Part shown: positions 42,353-50,903 of the stretch, piece by piece
How the letters are laid out: every line of letters starts with the position of its first letter
Position numbering within the stretch: position 1 is the stretch's first letter
From: Bin5 sp965116395
GTDB lineage: Bacteria; Chloroflexota; Anaerolineae; Caldilineales; Caldilineaceae
Direction: 5' to 3'
Length of the DNA: 64,000 nucleotides
Assembly (NCBI GenBank): GCA_965116395.1
Contig: OZ220684.1
Coordinates: forward strand, 4,464,001-4,528,000
Notes under the pieces: model-generated
Told to the model about the DNA's origin: nothing
The model's database searches: none
Seen by the model: the letters and a program-made list of their open reading frames with translations, nothing else
Program-made: the position numbers and the translations under genes

Positions 42353-44217
42353 TAGCGGTCCACTGTGCGCGCGGAGTCAAGCTGTATCTGTTCCGAAGCC
42401 AGAATTATATCCGGATCGGTCCAGCCCTTCCACTCCTGCAGTTGCTGAAATGCCCTGCGATAGATGAGTAGCACTTCGATGTTGATGGTCTGGCCTGATT
42501 GCGTTTCATTCGCTTGGGCGGCAAACCTGTATGTACTGCTCTTACCGGTCTGTGCGGGAATGCGTGTGTCCTCAACCAACTCCACCATTCGCCAGTGTGA
42601 AAAAGTGGGCTCTTCGCCGGTGAGCGTATCACGCAGGATCTTAGCGAAGCCCTCTCCGGCCTCCCCGGCAACGTCCCCTGCCCAAGCTGGCAGCGTTCCA
42701 CCCTCGGTCAACAGCAGTGCGTTGCCACTGGAGTCGGTCGCCCGTACGACCAGGAGCACTTGGCGCAGCGGCGAGCCGGTGGGATAGTGGTGGCCTGCGC
42801 CTGTGTTGCTGACTTGTGTGTCAACGACCAGTTCGGCTCCCTCGATTTCGGCTCTTACTTCCAAGGCAATGGCGCTTCTAAGAAACTGCTCGTCGGTTGA
42901 TCCCGGCATCTGGTGCAGGTGGATCTGGTCCAGCTCGCGGAAAAGGCCGCCCTTTTCCGGAAAAACAAAGTAGCTGCGCTGGGCCCTTGAAGCCAATTTG
43001 CCCAAGCCGGCCGGCAGTGCACGGCCGCTGGCGTTCTCCAGCCAGGCCGCGGTCTGGACGACGGTTTCCATGCTGGAGGCTAGCCGCGGCGCCACAGGCA
43101 TGTGGCAGTCCTGGCACGTTTGGCCGGTATCGGGACTGCTGTACGGGCTCTCCAGCCACTCCCCGTAGGAGTTATAGATTTCGGTTGTGTCGTTGACACC
43201 GTAGTGGCACGACGAGCAGAATGCGCTCTCTCCATGCAGCTGATTGAAGCTGTCTTTGGGGCGGGCGACGTCATCGACGGTTCCCATCAGCAGATCTTCC
43301 CCTGTCTTGGGCCGGTAGAGTGTGAGCGAAAGAATCCCTGGCATAGCGGGGTCCGGCAATACAGTACCTGTATAGAAATTCACGGCGCCGATCTTGTGGC
43401 AGAAATCACATGAGATCCCTTCGGCTGCGACGCCGATCGCCTCATTAGGGCTGACACCAGCAGGCAGTTCATCGCTGGCGTCGCTGGTCTCCTGCATGTG
43501 GCAACCGTTCCAGCCGCAGCTGTTGTCGGCATCCAGCTTTGACGCCATCGGCGTATGACAGGCGGCGCAGTTTCCATCCCTTTTTGGAAAGTCCATTTTG
43601 AAACCGGGACCATAGTATGGATCGTCGGGGTCGCGGGTCCTGGGCAAGCCGGTGTAGTAGTTGGTGTTACGACTTCGATTTCCTTCAACGTCGGTCCCGT
43701 TATACATGGTGAGAAAACGAACGTTGACGGCTGACTGGCTGTGCGCGTCGCGTTGCCATTCGGCATAGGATGGATGGCATTCACCGCAATTGGCCGATGG
43801 CTCCCAGTCGTAAACGGAGTTGTCGACTCGATTATGGGGATGCAATTCTATGCTGACCCCGTCGTCGCCGCCGTGCGCCTCGGTCCAGCCAAAGATATAG
43901 CCTTCGGCCCACGCCACCAGGGTCACACCTTCTTCGACTGGCAGGCCGTCTATCGTGAATCCACCGTCATCGGCAGTATAGGTGTGATTGGCAGTTGTTT
44001 GAACCCGCACCAAGGCGCCGGCAACCGGACCGTCAGTATCGGTCACCGTACCGCTTACGGACGCGGTGGCAGGTTGGGGCCAGGCGAAAACTGCAACTAA
44101 AGAGCCAAAGGCAAATAGAGAAGCCAGAAGCAGGAGCAGTATGAGAGGGCGCGCCAGAGCCCTCATTGCGCCGCTAAGCGCGGCGTTGCCGCCCGGCGAT
44201 GAATTGCGCTCACCCAC
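42352..44217 (-). CDS. Multiheme cytochrome c-like protein with N-terminal carboxypeptidase-regulatory-like domain
   Basis: An N-terminal signal-anchor (RPLILLLLLASLFAFGSLVA) targets it outside the membrane. Residues 53-125 look like a carboxypeptidase regulatory-like beta-sandwich (SVSGTVTDTDGPVAGALVRV). Then come five CXXCH heme sites (CGECH 144, CAACH 217, CDFCH 270, CSSCH 334, CQDCH 368) and one CX4CH (CGWNGCH 234), i.e. up to six hemes. The C-terminal third is beta-rich and heme-free. It resembles octaheme/pentaheme-type electron carriers only in heme spacing; the reaction is unknown. It sits between oppC and oppF with short spacers. Start uncertain: GTG 44217 lies on top of the GGAGG, while ATG 44166 lacks a ribosome site. 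Confidence 0.82.
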   Translation of the reverse strand: MGERNSSPGGNAALSGAMRALARPLILLLLLASLFAFGSLVAVFAWPQPATASVSGTVTDTDGPVAGALVRVQTTANHTYTADDGGFTIDGLPVEEGVTLVAWAEGYIFGWTEAHGGDDGVSIELHPHNRVDNSVYDWEPSANCGECHPSYAEWQRDAHSQSAVNVRFLTMYNGTDVEGNRSRNTNYYTGLPRTRDPDDPYYGPGFKMDFPKRDGNCAACHTPMASKLDADNSCGWNGCHMQETSDASDELPAGVSPNEAIGVAAEGISCDFCHKIGAVNFYTGTVLPDPAMPGILSLTLYRPKTGEDLLMGTVDDVARPKDSFNQLHGESAFCSSCHYGVNDTTEIYNSYGEWLESPYSSPDTGQTCQDCHMPVAPRLASSMETVVQTAAWLENASGRALPAGLGKLASRAQRSYFVFPEKGGLFRELDQIHLHQMPGSTDEQFLRSAIALEVRAEIEGAELVVDTQVSNTGAGHHYPTGSPLRQVLLVVRATDSSGNALLLTEGGTLPAWAGDVAGEAGEGFAKILRDTLTGEEPTFSHWRMVELVEDTRIPAQTGKSSTYRFAAQANETQSGQTINIEVLLIYRRAFQQLQEWKGWTDPDIILASEQIQLDSARTVDR

Positions 44218-44237
44218 CTCCGCGCTCCGTCACTATC

Positions 44238-45392
44238 TCAGACGATCGAATAGGGGTCGGCCGCATCGCGAAGGCCGTCACCCAGGAAATTGAATCCCAG
44301 CACGGCCACGATGATGAAGATGACCGGTGTCATGATCCAGGTATGTGTACCCAATGTCTGCAGGTTCTGTGCGTCTCGCATCAAGAAGCCCCAGCTGACC
44401 AGCGGTTCCTGAATTCCAATCCCCAGGAAACTGAGAAATGCCTCAGCGAGAATGATTTGAGGGATTGTCAGAGTCAGGACAACGATAATGTGGCTGATCG
44501 AATTGGGGAAGAGATGCAGGAAGATGATCCTTGCGTCGGACGCGCCCATTTCCTTGGCCGCCAAAATGAAGTCCGTTTCGCGAAAAGCCAGTACTTTGCC
44601 CCGCACTTCGCGCGCCAATAGCGTCCACGAAAGCAAGGAAAAGATGATCACCATGACGATGAACACCTGCAGAGAATCCCACGTCCGGGGAATGATTGCG
44701 GCCAGAGCCAACCACAGTGGGAGCTGCGGAAAGGAAGCGACGAATTCGACGAAGCGCTGGATGACATTGTCGATCAATCCCCCATAGTAGCCGGAAACGA
44801 TTCCGACAACCGCGCCGACGACAATGCTCACGATAGTTGCGAACAGGCTGAGCGAGAGGGAGATGCGCCCGGCAGTGCAGGCCCGGCCCCAGAGGTCTCT
44901 GCCCTGTTTTTCAGTGCCCAACAGGTGGATTTTGCCCCCTTCGTCGACGCCGAACAGGTGGTAGCGGGTAGGGAAAAGCCCGAGTACTTTCCATTCCCAA
45001 CTCTTAACGAAGAACTTAATTTCATAGCGCTGGGCCGGGTCCTCCTCCCACAGTGGTTCGAATGTCTTGGGGTCGATGGTCACGGACAGGTTGTAGACGA
45101 ATGGGCGAATATGAAATCTGCCTTCGTCGTCTATCACGCGGATACGTGTTGGAGGAATGAAGCTGTCCTGCAAGATTGCATCGGTTGGATCGACTGGAGC
45201 GAAAAACTCAGCAAAGATTGCCAGGATGATGAGAGAAAGCACCATAAGGCCGCCGGCAATGGCCGGCCGGCTCTTCCTGAATCTCTGCCAGACCAACTGG
45301 AAGTAGGACTCGTGCTGCTCTTCGCCTAGCTCTATGTCCTCCGAAATGACTTGAGGTGAACCATTGCCGCCCTGAGTTTCCATAGATATCAA
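44238..45392 (-). CDS. Peptide-type ABC transporter permease, OppC-like
   Basis: Inner-membrane permease of the importer. The usual OppC N-terminal helix (AIAGGLMVLSLIILAIFAEF) is followed by an unusually long extracytoplasmic insertion (about residues 75-155: RIRVIDDEGRFHIRPFVYN... KSWEWKVLGLFPTRYHLFG) before HLLGTEKQGRDLWGR. The BPD_transp domain has the EAA loop AAKEMGASDARIIFLHLFPN. The C-terminus GFNFLGDGLRDAADP is standard for OppC/DppC. The start may be TTG 45392 or ATG 45383, neither with a strong ribosome site. It is separated from oppB by the toxin-immunity pair, which is abnormal for this gene pair. Confidence 0.93.
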   Translation of the reverse strand: MISMETQGGNGSPQVISEDIELGEEQHESYFQLVWQRFRKSRPAIAGGLMVLSLIILAIFAEFFAPVDPTDAILQDSFIPPTRIRVIDDEGRFHIRPFVYNLSVTIDPKTFEPLWEEDPAQRYEIKFFVKSWEWKVLGLFPTRYHLFGVDEGGKIHLLGTEKQGRDLWGRACTAGRISLSLSLFATIVSIVVGAVVGIVSGYYGGLIDNVIQRFVEFVASFPQLPLWLALAAIIPRTWDSLQVFIVMVIIFSLLSWTLLAREVRGKVLAFRETDFILAAKEMGASDARIIFLHLFPNSISHIIVVLTLTIPQIILAEAFLSFLGIGIQEPLVSWGFLMRDAQNLQTLGTHTWIMTPVIFIIVAVLGFNFLGDGLRDAADPYSIV

Positions 45393-45422
45393 ATCTGTTC
45401 CATTCCTAAACCAATGGTGAAT

Positions 45423-46043
45423 TCAGTTTCTCTGTACATACCTTACACGTACTTCACGCTCGGTAAGCGAGGTAAATCTCACGTTACTTGCTTTGCATTG
45501 TTCGAAAATTGTTCTGACCCTGTCAACTACAACGCGTACCCCTCCCACCCAGAACATGTCACTGCCGTCCCATTCATTCTCTTCGAAATGTAGTCCCCTA
45601 TATACATCATAGCTTCTACCATTTGGCGTTGGAGGTGGTTTGGTAACTACAGTGCTGTGGCTGTAGTCAGCTTCGCAGACCGCTCCGGTTACTGCAAGAC
45701 CGTGATAGTGAGAATGCAAATTGCCGTCCTGGTCGTAGATCTCGACTGGATAAGTTGACCAACCTGTAATTTGGTTGTCTCTTAACAGTTGTATGACCTT
45801 CTCAGAAACGCAAACAGGGGCAACCAATTGAGTCCACAGAAAATCAGCAAACTCAATCCCTTGTGCAGCGTCAAATTGTATTGGCGTCATTGTTTTCGAG
45901 CTGCCTCTCGAAAGCAGTTCGAAATCCACGCCAGCAGCTTTGGAATCGGCAGGGAGCCGACTTCTTAGTCGAAACGGCTCAACGGCCATTGGATCTGCTA
46001 GCTCGTAGGTAGATAACCAGACGAGACCTCTTGAAGTTGACAT
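45423..46043 (-). CDS. Imm11-like (DUF1629-type) predicted immunity protein
   Basis: A 206-residue acidic-to-neutral cytoplasmic protein with no signal. Segments typical of the Imm11/DUF1629 immunity family are the DFLWTQLVAPVCVSEKVI strand-helix, NQITGWSTYPVEIYDQDG, the WDGSDMFWVG motif (GSD-[FM]-F) and a C-terminal VDRVRTIFEQCKASNVRFT. It begins 17 nt after the toxin stop and ends 30 nt before oppC, the standard position for an immunity gene. It would bind and block the neighbouring nuclease. Family assignment rests on remembered motif patterns, so it is moderate; the positional argument is stronger. Local base composition is AT-richer than the transporter genes. Confidence 0.66.
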   Translation of the reverse strand: MSTSRGLVWLSTYELADPMAVEPFRLRSRLPADSKAAGVDFELLSRGSSKTMTPIQFDAAQGIEFADFLWTQLVAPVCVSEKVIQLLRDNQITGWSTYPVEIYDQDGNLHSHYHGLAVTGAVCEADYSHSTVVTKPPPTPNGRSYDVYRGLHFEENEWDGSDMFWVGGVRVVVDRVRTIFEQCKASNVRFTSLTEREVRVRYVQRN

Positions 46044-46060
46044 TATCTTACATCGTTTCC

Positions 46061-47398
46061 CTAAAAGCTAAACGGCCAACTTAATTGCCTAAAAGGGTTC
46101 CAGCTAGAAGTCCTGAAAAGTACATTGTATCCATAATCGTCAGCAAGCTGACTTGCTTCCTCAAGGATTTCCAGTTTGGAAGCATTTGGTTTATGTTCGA
46201 AAAAGGTCTTCCAGGCAAGACCGTACTCATTACTCCACCTGCGATGCTCATTTGGGTCAACCCAAACCAGTAGCCTTGGGTCGTGAATAGTTTCGAATCC
46301 ACCATTTAGAAAGTTCTCTTCCAGACCCTGAGGTAAAATGTGGTGGGCCTCCAGACCTGCGACTTCGTCTTTGTTTCTTCCCGTGAACTTTATCAACGCT
46401 TCGCGATAGTTCGACTCGGTAAACTCTTCGTATCCTAGTTTACGAGCTAATTCGTCTGAAGTGGTTAGACCCCTTCCTACAATTGAGCGATATCTCCAGT
46501 ACTTAAAGGAGACACGATTAAACCTGTTAACGTTTCTGGTATTTCTAAATGTAAACGAAAACCCTTCTTCAACTTTTTTGAACCAAGTGTGCGTTTCGAA
46601 GTCGAGCTTGTCTAGAGTTCTCTCAAGAGATCTCCAAACGACTGGCATATCTATTTCAGTACCGGCGATAAGCCCACCAACAAACTTCAAGGTCTTCGCC
46701 GAAAGAGGAATGACAATCAGCAGGCTTAGAGCGAACAAGAGTTGATCGGTCCTTGACAGGCACTCTCCCGTTATAGGATCCTTTGCAATGACGATGGCGA
46801 CTACGTCTACAGCATCGCCCGCGATTGGGATGAAACCAACGACTACTCCAGAAGACTGCGTTGCTATGACGACAATGTCAAGGTTTTGGCCACCGACTAG
46901 TGGACTTCCTTCAGGCCAATTCAATTCACCATCGCCATCCGTGTCTTCGAAGCCTTGTGACTTCAGAAGAGTCTCTGCCTTTTCTACCCACGGGCTAAGA
47001 CTTTCCTGCGTTTGACCTGCCCCGTCTTTCGTCTCTCCTTTAGTGGAGGCTCTTGCGGCTGAGTCGCCGGCAGCCTCAATGGAATCAGATCTCAGTGATG
47101 GCCAGCTCCAACTTGGCAATTCCATCCATTCTGGAAACTTGGGTGAAAACCAGCCTTCCTCTGAACCTCCGGTGTTAGTAAGACTCTCCCCTGGAAACTG
47201 ACCAGCAATTTCGGGAACCTGAGCAAGCAGTTCTTTCCCCTTCAACCAGATAGATTCGGGGCACTCGTCAGGTGTGACTTCCTCTCTGCCGTAATGTGCG
47301 TCAGCGACTATACCAGTGCTAATGATCAAGGATAAGACGATCATCATACATAGAATCCGGGACCTGATTCCCAATCTCCAGATTGACAGCGTGGACAT
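46061..47398 (-). CDS. Secreted polymorphic toxin: SBP-like segment, PT-TG pre-toxin domain, AHH (HNH/ENDO VII) nuclease domain
   Basis: 445 residues. A signal peptide (about 12-36, RSRILCMMIVLSLIISTGIV) is followed by a low-complexity Ser/Glu/Trp region. Residues 141-180 contain GFEDTDGDGELNWPEG, nearly the same as a segment of the substrate-binding protein encoded two genes away. Residues 184-245 fit the PT-TG pre-toxin domain (GFIPIAGDAVDVV...DPITGECLS). The C-terminus has EAHHILPQGLEENF (AHH motif 351-353), FETIHDP and DPNEHRRWSNEYGLAW, the His-metal HNH/ENDO VII nuclease pattern of AHH toxins. GAGGA lies 10 nt before the ATG. Bases 46501-46560 are 19/60 G+C against 36/60 for 47641-47700 in oppB, suggesting transfer. 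How it is exported is not clear. Confidence 0.78.
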   Translation of the reverse strand: MSTLSIWRLGIRSRILCMMIVLSLIISTGIVADAHYGREEVTPDECPESIWLKGKELLAQVPEIAGQFPGESLTNTGGSEEGWFSPKFPEWMELPSWSWPSLRSDSIEAAGDSAARASTKGETKDGAGQTQESLSPWVEKAETLLKSQGFEDTDGDGELNWPEGSPLVGGQNLDIVVIATQSSGVVVGFIPIAGDAVDVVAIVIAKDPITGECLSRTDQLLFALSLLIVIPLSAKTLKFVGGLIAGTEIDMPVVWRSLERTLDKLDFETHTWFKKVEEGFSFTFRNTRNVNRFNRVSFKYWRYRSIVGRGLTTSDELARKLGYEEFTESNYREALIKFTGRNKDEVAGLEAHHILPQGLEENFLNGGFETIHDPRLLVWVDPNEHRRWSNEYGLAWKTFFEHKPNASKLEILEEASQLADDYGYNVLFRTSSWNPFRQLSWPFSF

Positions 47399-47440
47399 TC
47401 TATTCAGTCCTCATAATGACAATTGTCAGGAGACTAGCGA

Positions 47441-48469
47441 CTAAGAGAACCGCACGCGCGGGTCCAAAACGGCTAAAGAAATATCGGCTATCAAGTTACC
47501 GGCCACCAGCAACACGCCATAGATCAACAGACAGCTGGCTGCGATATAGATGTCTTCGTTGCGCAGCGACGTCAACAGCAGCGTGCCGATCGTCGGCAGG
47601 CCCAAGACGATCGAGGCCTGCAATTCACCCTGCAACATGTACGGCAGCACAGTTCCCTGGTACATGATGATCGGATGCAGTGCGTTCGGCACGGCATGGC
47701 GGCGCATGACTTGACCCTCGGTCAATCCCTTCGAGCGGGCAGTAGTTACGTATTGCGCGTTCAACTCGTCCAGCATGTTGCCGCGCATTACGCGCATGTT
47801 GCGGGCCACGCCGCCGAGCCCTGCAATCACGACAACAGGCCAAATGTGCTGGAGCAGATCCAGCAGTTTTGCCCAAGTCTGCCCGAGTTCTTCAAAGCTG
47901 CCGAAGGCCCAGGGGACGACGACGTACTTTGGAGAGTGGAACGCGGTTACGTGCTCCTGTTCGAGCGTGAACACCAGAAAGAACATGATCGCCAGGGCTA
48001 TCCAGAAGCGCGGAAGCGCTGACAGAATGAATGCGATAAAGGCCGCCACATTGTCCGCTATCGAATACTGACGCGGCGCGACAAAAATGCCGGCTATAAT
48101 GCCTACGGCAGTCGAGGTCAAATGGGCCAGGACCGCCAGAAGCAATGTGCGGGGAAGCCGCTCTCTAATAAGTTCGCCCACGTCACGCTTGTAGGCAAAT
48201 GAAAAGCCGAAGCTCCCTTTCGTCACCATGTCGCGAATCCAGACATAGAACTGTAAGGGGAGCGGCTTATCGAGGCCGTAACGCTGTCTGAACAGCTCGG
48301 CCTGGGCCTCTGCTTCCGACTCGGATGCGCCTCCCTGTTCTATCAGGAACGATTTGTAGCCGTCGGCATAGTCGCCAGGAGGCAACTGGATCACGATGAA
48401 GCTGACCAGCGCGATGCCCAGGACCACTGCTACTGAAACAGAAAAGCGGCGAACTATAAAACCAATCAT
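47441..48469 (-). CDS. Peptide-type ABC transporter permease, OppB-like
   Basis: Inner-membrane permease. The conserved OppB start MIGFIVRRFSVSVAVVLGIA is followed by QRYGLDKPLPLQFYVWI and GSFGFSFAYKRDVGELI, then a BPD_transp domain with the EAA-loop equivalent YVTTARSKGLTEGQVMRRHAVPNAL. It ends ISLAVLDPRVRF, as OppB/DppB do. 342 aa, about six helices. It follows the substrate-binding protein gene across a strong hairpin at 48502-48547. Between it and the toxin gene lies a 12-bp perfect palindrome TGACAATTGTCA (47415-47426). Confidence 0.94.
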   Translation of the reverse strand: MIGFIVRRFSVSVAVVLGIALVSFIVIQLPPGDYADGYKSFLIEQGGASESEAEAQAELFRQRYGLDKPLPLQFYVWIRDMVTKGSFGFSFAYKRDVGELIRERLPRTLLLAVLAHLTSTAVGIIAGIFVAPRQYSIADNVAAFIAFILSALPRFWIALAIMFFLVFTLEQEHVTAFHSPKYVVVPWAFGSFEELGQTWAKLLDLLQHIWPVVVIAGLGGVARNMRVMRGNMLDELNAQYVTTARSKGLTEGQVMRRHAVPNALHPIIMYQGTVLPYMLQGELQASIVLGLPTIGTLLLTSLRNEDIYIAASCLLIYGVLLVAGNLIADISLAVLDPRVRFS

Positions 48470-48501
48470 TGGGAACCCTGCTTGGAGAGGAACTTGGAAA
48501 G

Positions 48502-48547
48502 GAAGAGAGAGGTCGAGGAACTCATGTGAGCGCTCGCCTCTCTCTTC
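48502..48547 (-). terminator. Long hairpin between the substrate-binding protein gene and oppB
   Basis: GAAGAGAGAGG (48502-48512) pairs perfectly with CCTCTCTCTTC (48537-48547), and an inner CGAG/CTCG extends the stem. No T-run follows on the minus strand, so it is more likely an mRNA-stabilising or partial attenuator hairpin that keeps the binding protein in excess over the permeases than a full terminator. Confidence 0.55.
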
Positions 48548-48560
48548 TCTTTATTGAATG

Positions 48561-50738
48561 CTATTCACTCTCGTAGGTTGGAATCACGCCCGGTCGGAGC
48601 TGTTCGATCTGCTCTTCAGGGTCAACCCATACCTGCTCAGGCATAACGTTTTCCCACGTCCAGTTGTACATGAACACGGGCATGCCGGCGGGGACGTTCT
48701 TGAAGCGCTTGGCTGCAGCCAGGCCGTACCGGCCGACGAAGACGCCAACAAAGTGGACATTTTCTGTCGAGATTCGGTTGTACTCGGCCATCAGGTCTCT
48801 GCGAATGTCTGTATTCGGCTCGACACAGAACGCCAGCGCGATGTCAACAAGCTCCTGCTCGAAGTCAAGCAGCTCGCGCGGTTCTGAACCTTCGCGATGG
48901 AAGCTGAACTCTCGTTCGATTGGGGCCAGCTCGCGGCAACGAGTGAACGGAACAGCGAAGGTCTGGCTGTCGCGGTCAACGCGCAGTTCCCACTCACCGG
49001 CTTCATTCATTTCACGGCGGGCCGCGCTGTTGAGCGGCCGGACGTTGATCTGTACACCCAGATCGCCAAGCAAAGTCACTGCGGCATCGCCGACGGTTTG
49101 CGTTTCTTCCGCATCTTCGCTGGTTACGAGCGCCAGCACCAGATTTTCACCACTGGCAAGTCGGTCGGCCGGCCAGTTCAGAATGTTATCGCCGTCAGTG
49201 TCCTCGAAACCCAGTTCGGCCAGCAGAGCTGCAGCGGCCTCGGGGTTGTTGTTGTGGTAGGCCACAGTACCGCGATCGAAGTAGGAGGAACCGGGGAAGA
49301 GTCCGCCGGCCCAGCCGCGCAGGAACGGCCCGCGCAGGATCGACTGCGAAATGCCGTCGCGATCCAGGGCAAAGCTGAGGGCCTTGCGGAAGCGGACGTC
49401 ACGGAACAGCTGTCGAATGGCCGTGTCGCGGTCATCCTTCACGCCCAAAGAAGTCGAAAGATTGAGCTTGATGCTGAAACCCAATGTCTCGGGACCCCAT
49501 TCAACGTAGAAGTGGGCGTCGTCTTCTTCGGCCCGCTTCAGCGTTTCGATGAACGTGCTGGGGTTCTCCAGGTTGGAATGATCAGCCGAGCCGGCCAGCG
49601 TACTGAGTGTCCGGCCTACACCAGACGGGCCCTTTTCAAAGACAACCTCGTCCAGATAGGGAAGCTGATTGCCGGCCTCGTCAACACCCCAGTAGTAGGG
49701 GTTGCGGCGAAGGATCATCAGCTCGTCGGTGATGTACTCGACCGGGACAAACTCGCCCAGAACGACAGGCGTCTGGTCCGGGGGCATTGCTGCTTCAAAG
49801 TCGACATAGTCCATCTCACTGTTGTACTTGGGATGGAGTGGTTTGAGGATATGCGCCGGCGAAAGGTGGAAGTCGCCCTCATCCATTTGGAACAGGGACT
49901 GGACCGGGAAAGCGACCGGGTACACAAACTTAAAGGTGTAATCGTCTATCACTTCAAGTTGCGTCATTTCGCCTTCAAAGACCCAAGCGGAAGCGCCCTT
50001 GGGAGACTGTACGTTGGAGTCGACAATCATGTCCTCCCACGTAAACAGGACGTCTTCGGTCGTGAAGGGATGGCCGTCGGACCACTTGGCGCCCTCGATC
50101 AGATTCATGGTCAGCTCAAAGCCGTCTTCACTCCATTCCCAGCTCTTGGCCAGGTATGGCAGTGGCTCGAGCGAATCGGAACGGCGATAGATCGGCCCGG
50201 ATTTCAGCAGCGACGCAAATGCAGCAGCCTCGATGCCAAACCAGCCGGCGCTCTGACCGGCGCCGCGATTGTAGCCCTCGGTCGGGCAGGCAGAGAAGTC
50301 TCGCCAGACACCGCCGTAGACACCGATGCCGTCCGCCATACCGCTCTCGAGGATAACCCGAGGCTCAACCGGCAGGCGCTCTTCAACCGGAGGCAATGCG
50401 CCTTCGGCAACAAGCTCGCTCACCCAGTCGGGCTCACTGTAGGAATCCAGCGCCTTGTAAGTCAGGATCTGGTCCAGGGGCAGCTTCTGCACTTCGCGGC
50501 TACCCACGATCAGCTGCGGCTCAGGATACTCGGTGGGGGACACGTCCACGTCCATCATTGCTTCTTTACTGTCCTCGTCCGTCGTCTCTGCTTCTGCGGC
50601 AGCCGGCGCCGCTTCTTCCTGAGGAGCTTCAGCAGCTTCCGGTTCAGTGTCGCCGCCGCCACAGGCGTTGACAACCATCGCTGCCACGATCAGCAACGAA
50701 AGTAATAGGAAAGTCGTTCTCCTGCGTTTACTTGACAT
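48561..50738 (-). CDS. Peptide-type ABC transporter substrate-binding lipoprotein (SBP family 5)
   Basis: Extracytoplasmic receptor for the importer. Type II signal with lipobox VVNAC (Cys26), an acidic Ala/Glu-rich linker (30-65), then the SBP_bac_5 fold: GVYGGVWRD, PYLAKSWEWSEDGFELT, AKWSDGHPFTTEDVLFTW, RFRKALSFALDRDGIS and near the end NRISTENVHFVGVFVGRYG. At 725 aa it is longer than most (500-600), as seen in related Chloroflexota and thermophile binding proteins for oligosaccharides or long peptides. Residues 501-540 (LLAELGFEDTDGDNILNWP) recur in the toxin. AAGGAGG precedes the ATG. Ligand unknown; the GH4 gene in the run argues for a glycoside. Confidence 0.93.
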   Translation of the reverse strand: MSSKRRRTTFLLLSLLIVAAMVVNACGGGDTEPEAAEAPQEEAAPAAAEAETTDEDSKEAMMDVDVSPTEYPEPQLIVGSREVQKLPLDQILTYKALDSYSEPDWVSELVAEGALPPVEERLPVEPRVILESGMADGIGVYGGVWRDFSACPTEGYNRGAGQSAGWFGIEAAAFASLLKSGPIYRRSDSLEPLPYLAKSWEWSEDGFELTMNLIEGAKWSDGHPFTTEDVLFTWEDMIVDSNVQSPKGASAWVFEGEMTQLEVIDDYTFKFVYPVAFPVQSLFQMDEGDFHLSPAHILKPLHPKYNSEMDYVDFEAAMPPDQTPVVLGEFVPVEYITDELMILRRNPYYWGVDEAGNQLPYLDEVVFEKGPSGVGRTLSTLAGSADHSNLENPSTFIETLKRAEEDDAHFYVEWGPETLGFSIKLNLSTSLGVKDDRDTAIRQLFRDVRFRKALSFALDRDGISQSILRGPFLRGWAGGLFPGSSYFDRGTVAYHNNNPEAAAALLAELGFEDTDGDNILNWPADRLASGENLVLALVTSEDAEETQTVGDAAVTLLGDLGVQINVRPLNSAARREMNEAGEWELRVDRDSQTFAVPFTRCRELAPIEREFSFHREGSEPRELLDFEQELVDIALAFCVEPNTDIRRDLMAEYNRISTENVHFVGVFVGRYGLAAAKRFKNVPAGMPVFMYNWTWENVMPEQVWVDPEEQIEQLRPGVIPTYESE

Positions 50739-50903
50739 CCATGTGCCTCCTTGAAAAGGTGGTTTGAAGAAATGCTGTGGTCGCGCCTGTGATGGCGCGC
50801 CGCGGCAATTGAAAGAAGATACTAAACAGTTGTATATGAAGAGGCTTTAGCCTTCTCTTCTGGAATGGGCGACAATCACCACCATCCGAAGGCAAACCCC
50901 GCT

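Noticed and set aside
48897..50705. Long antisense frame (602 codons) opposite the substrate-binding protein gene
   Set aside because: Mirror frame of a well-supported SBP family 5 gene, with no motif of its own.
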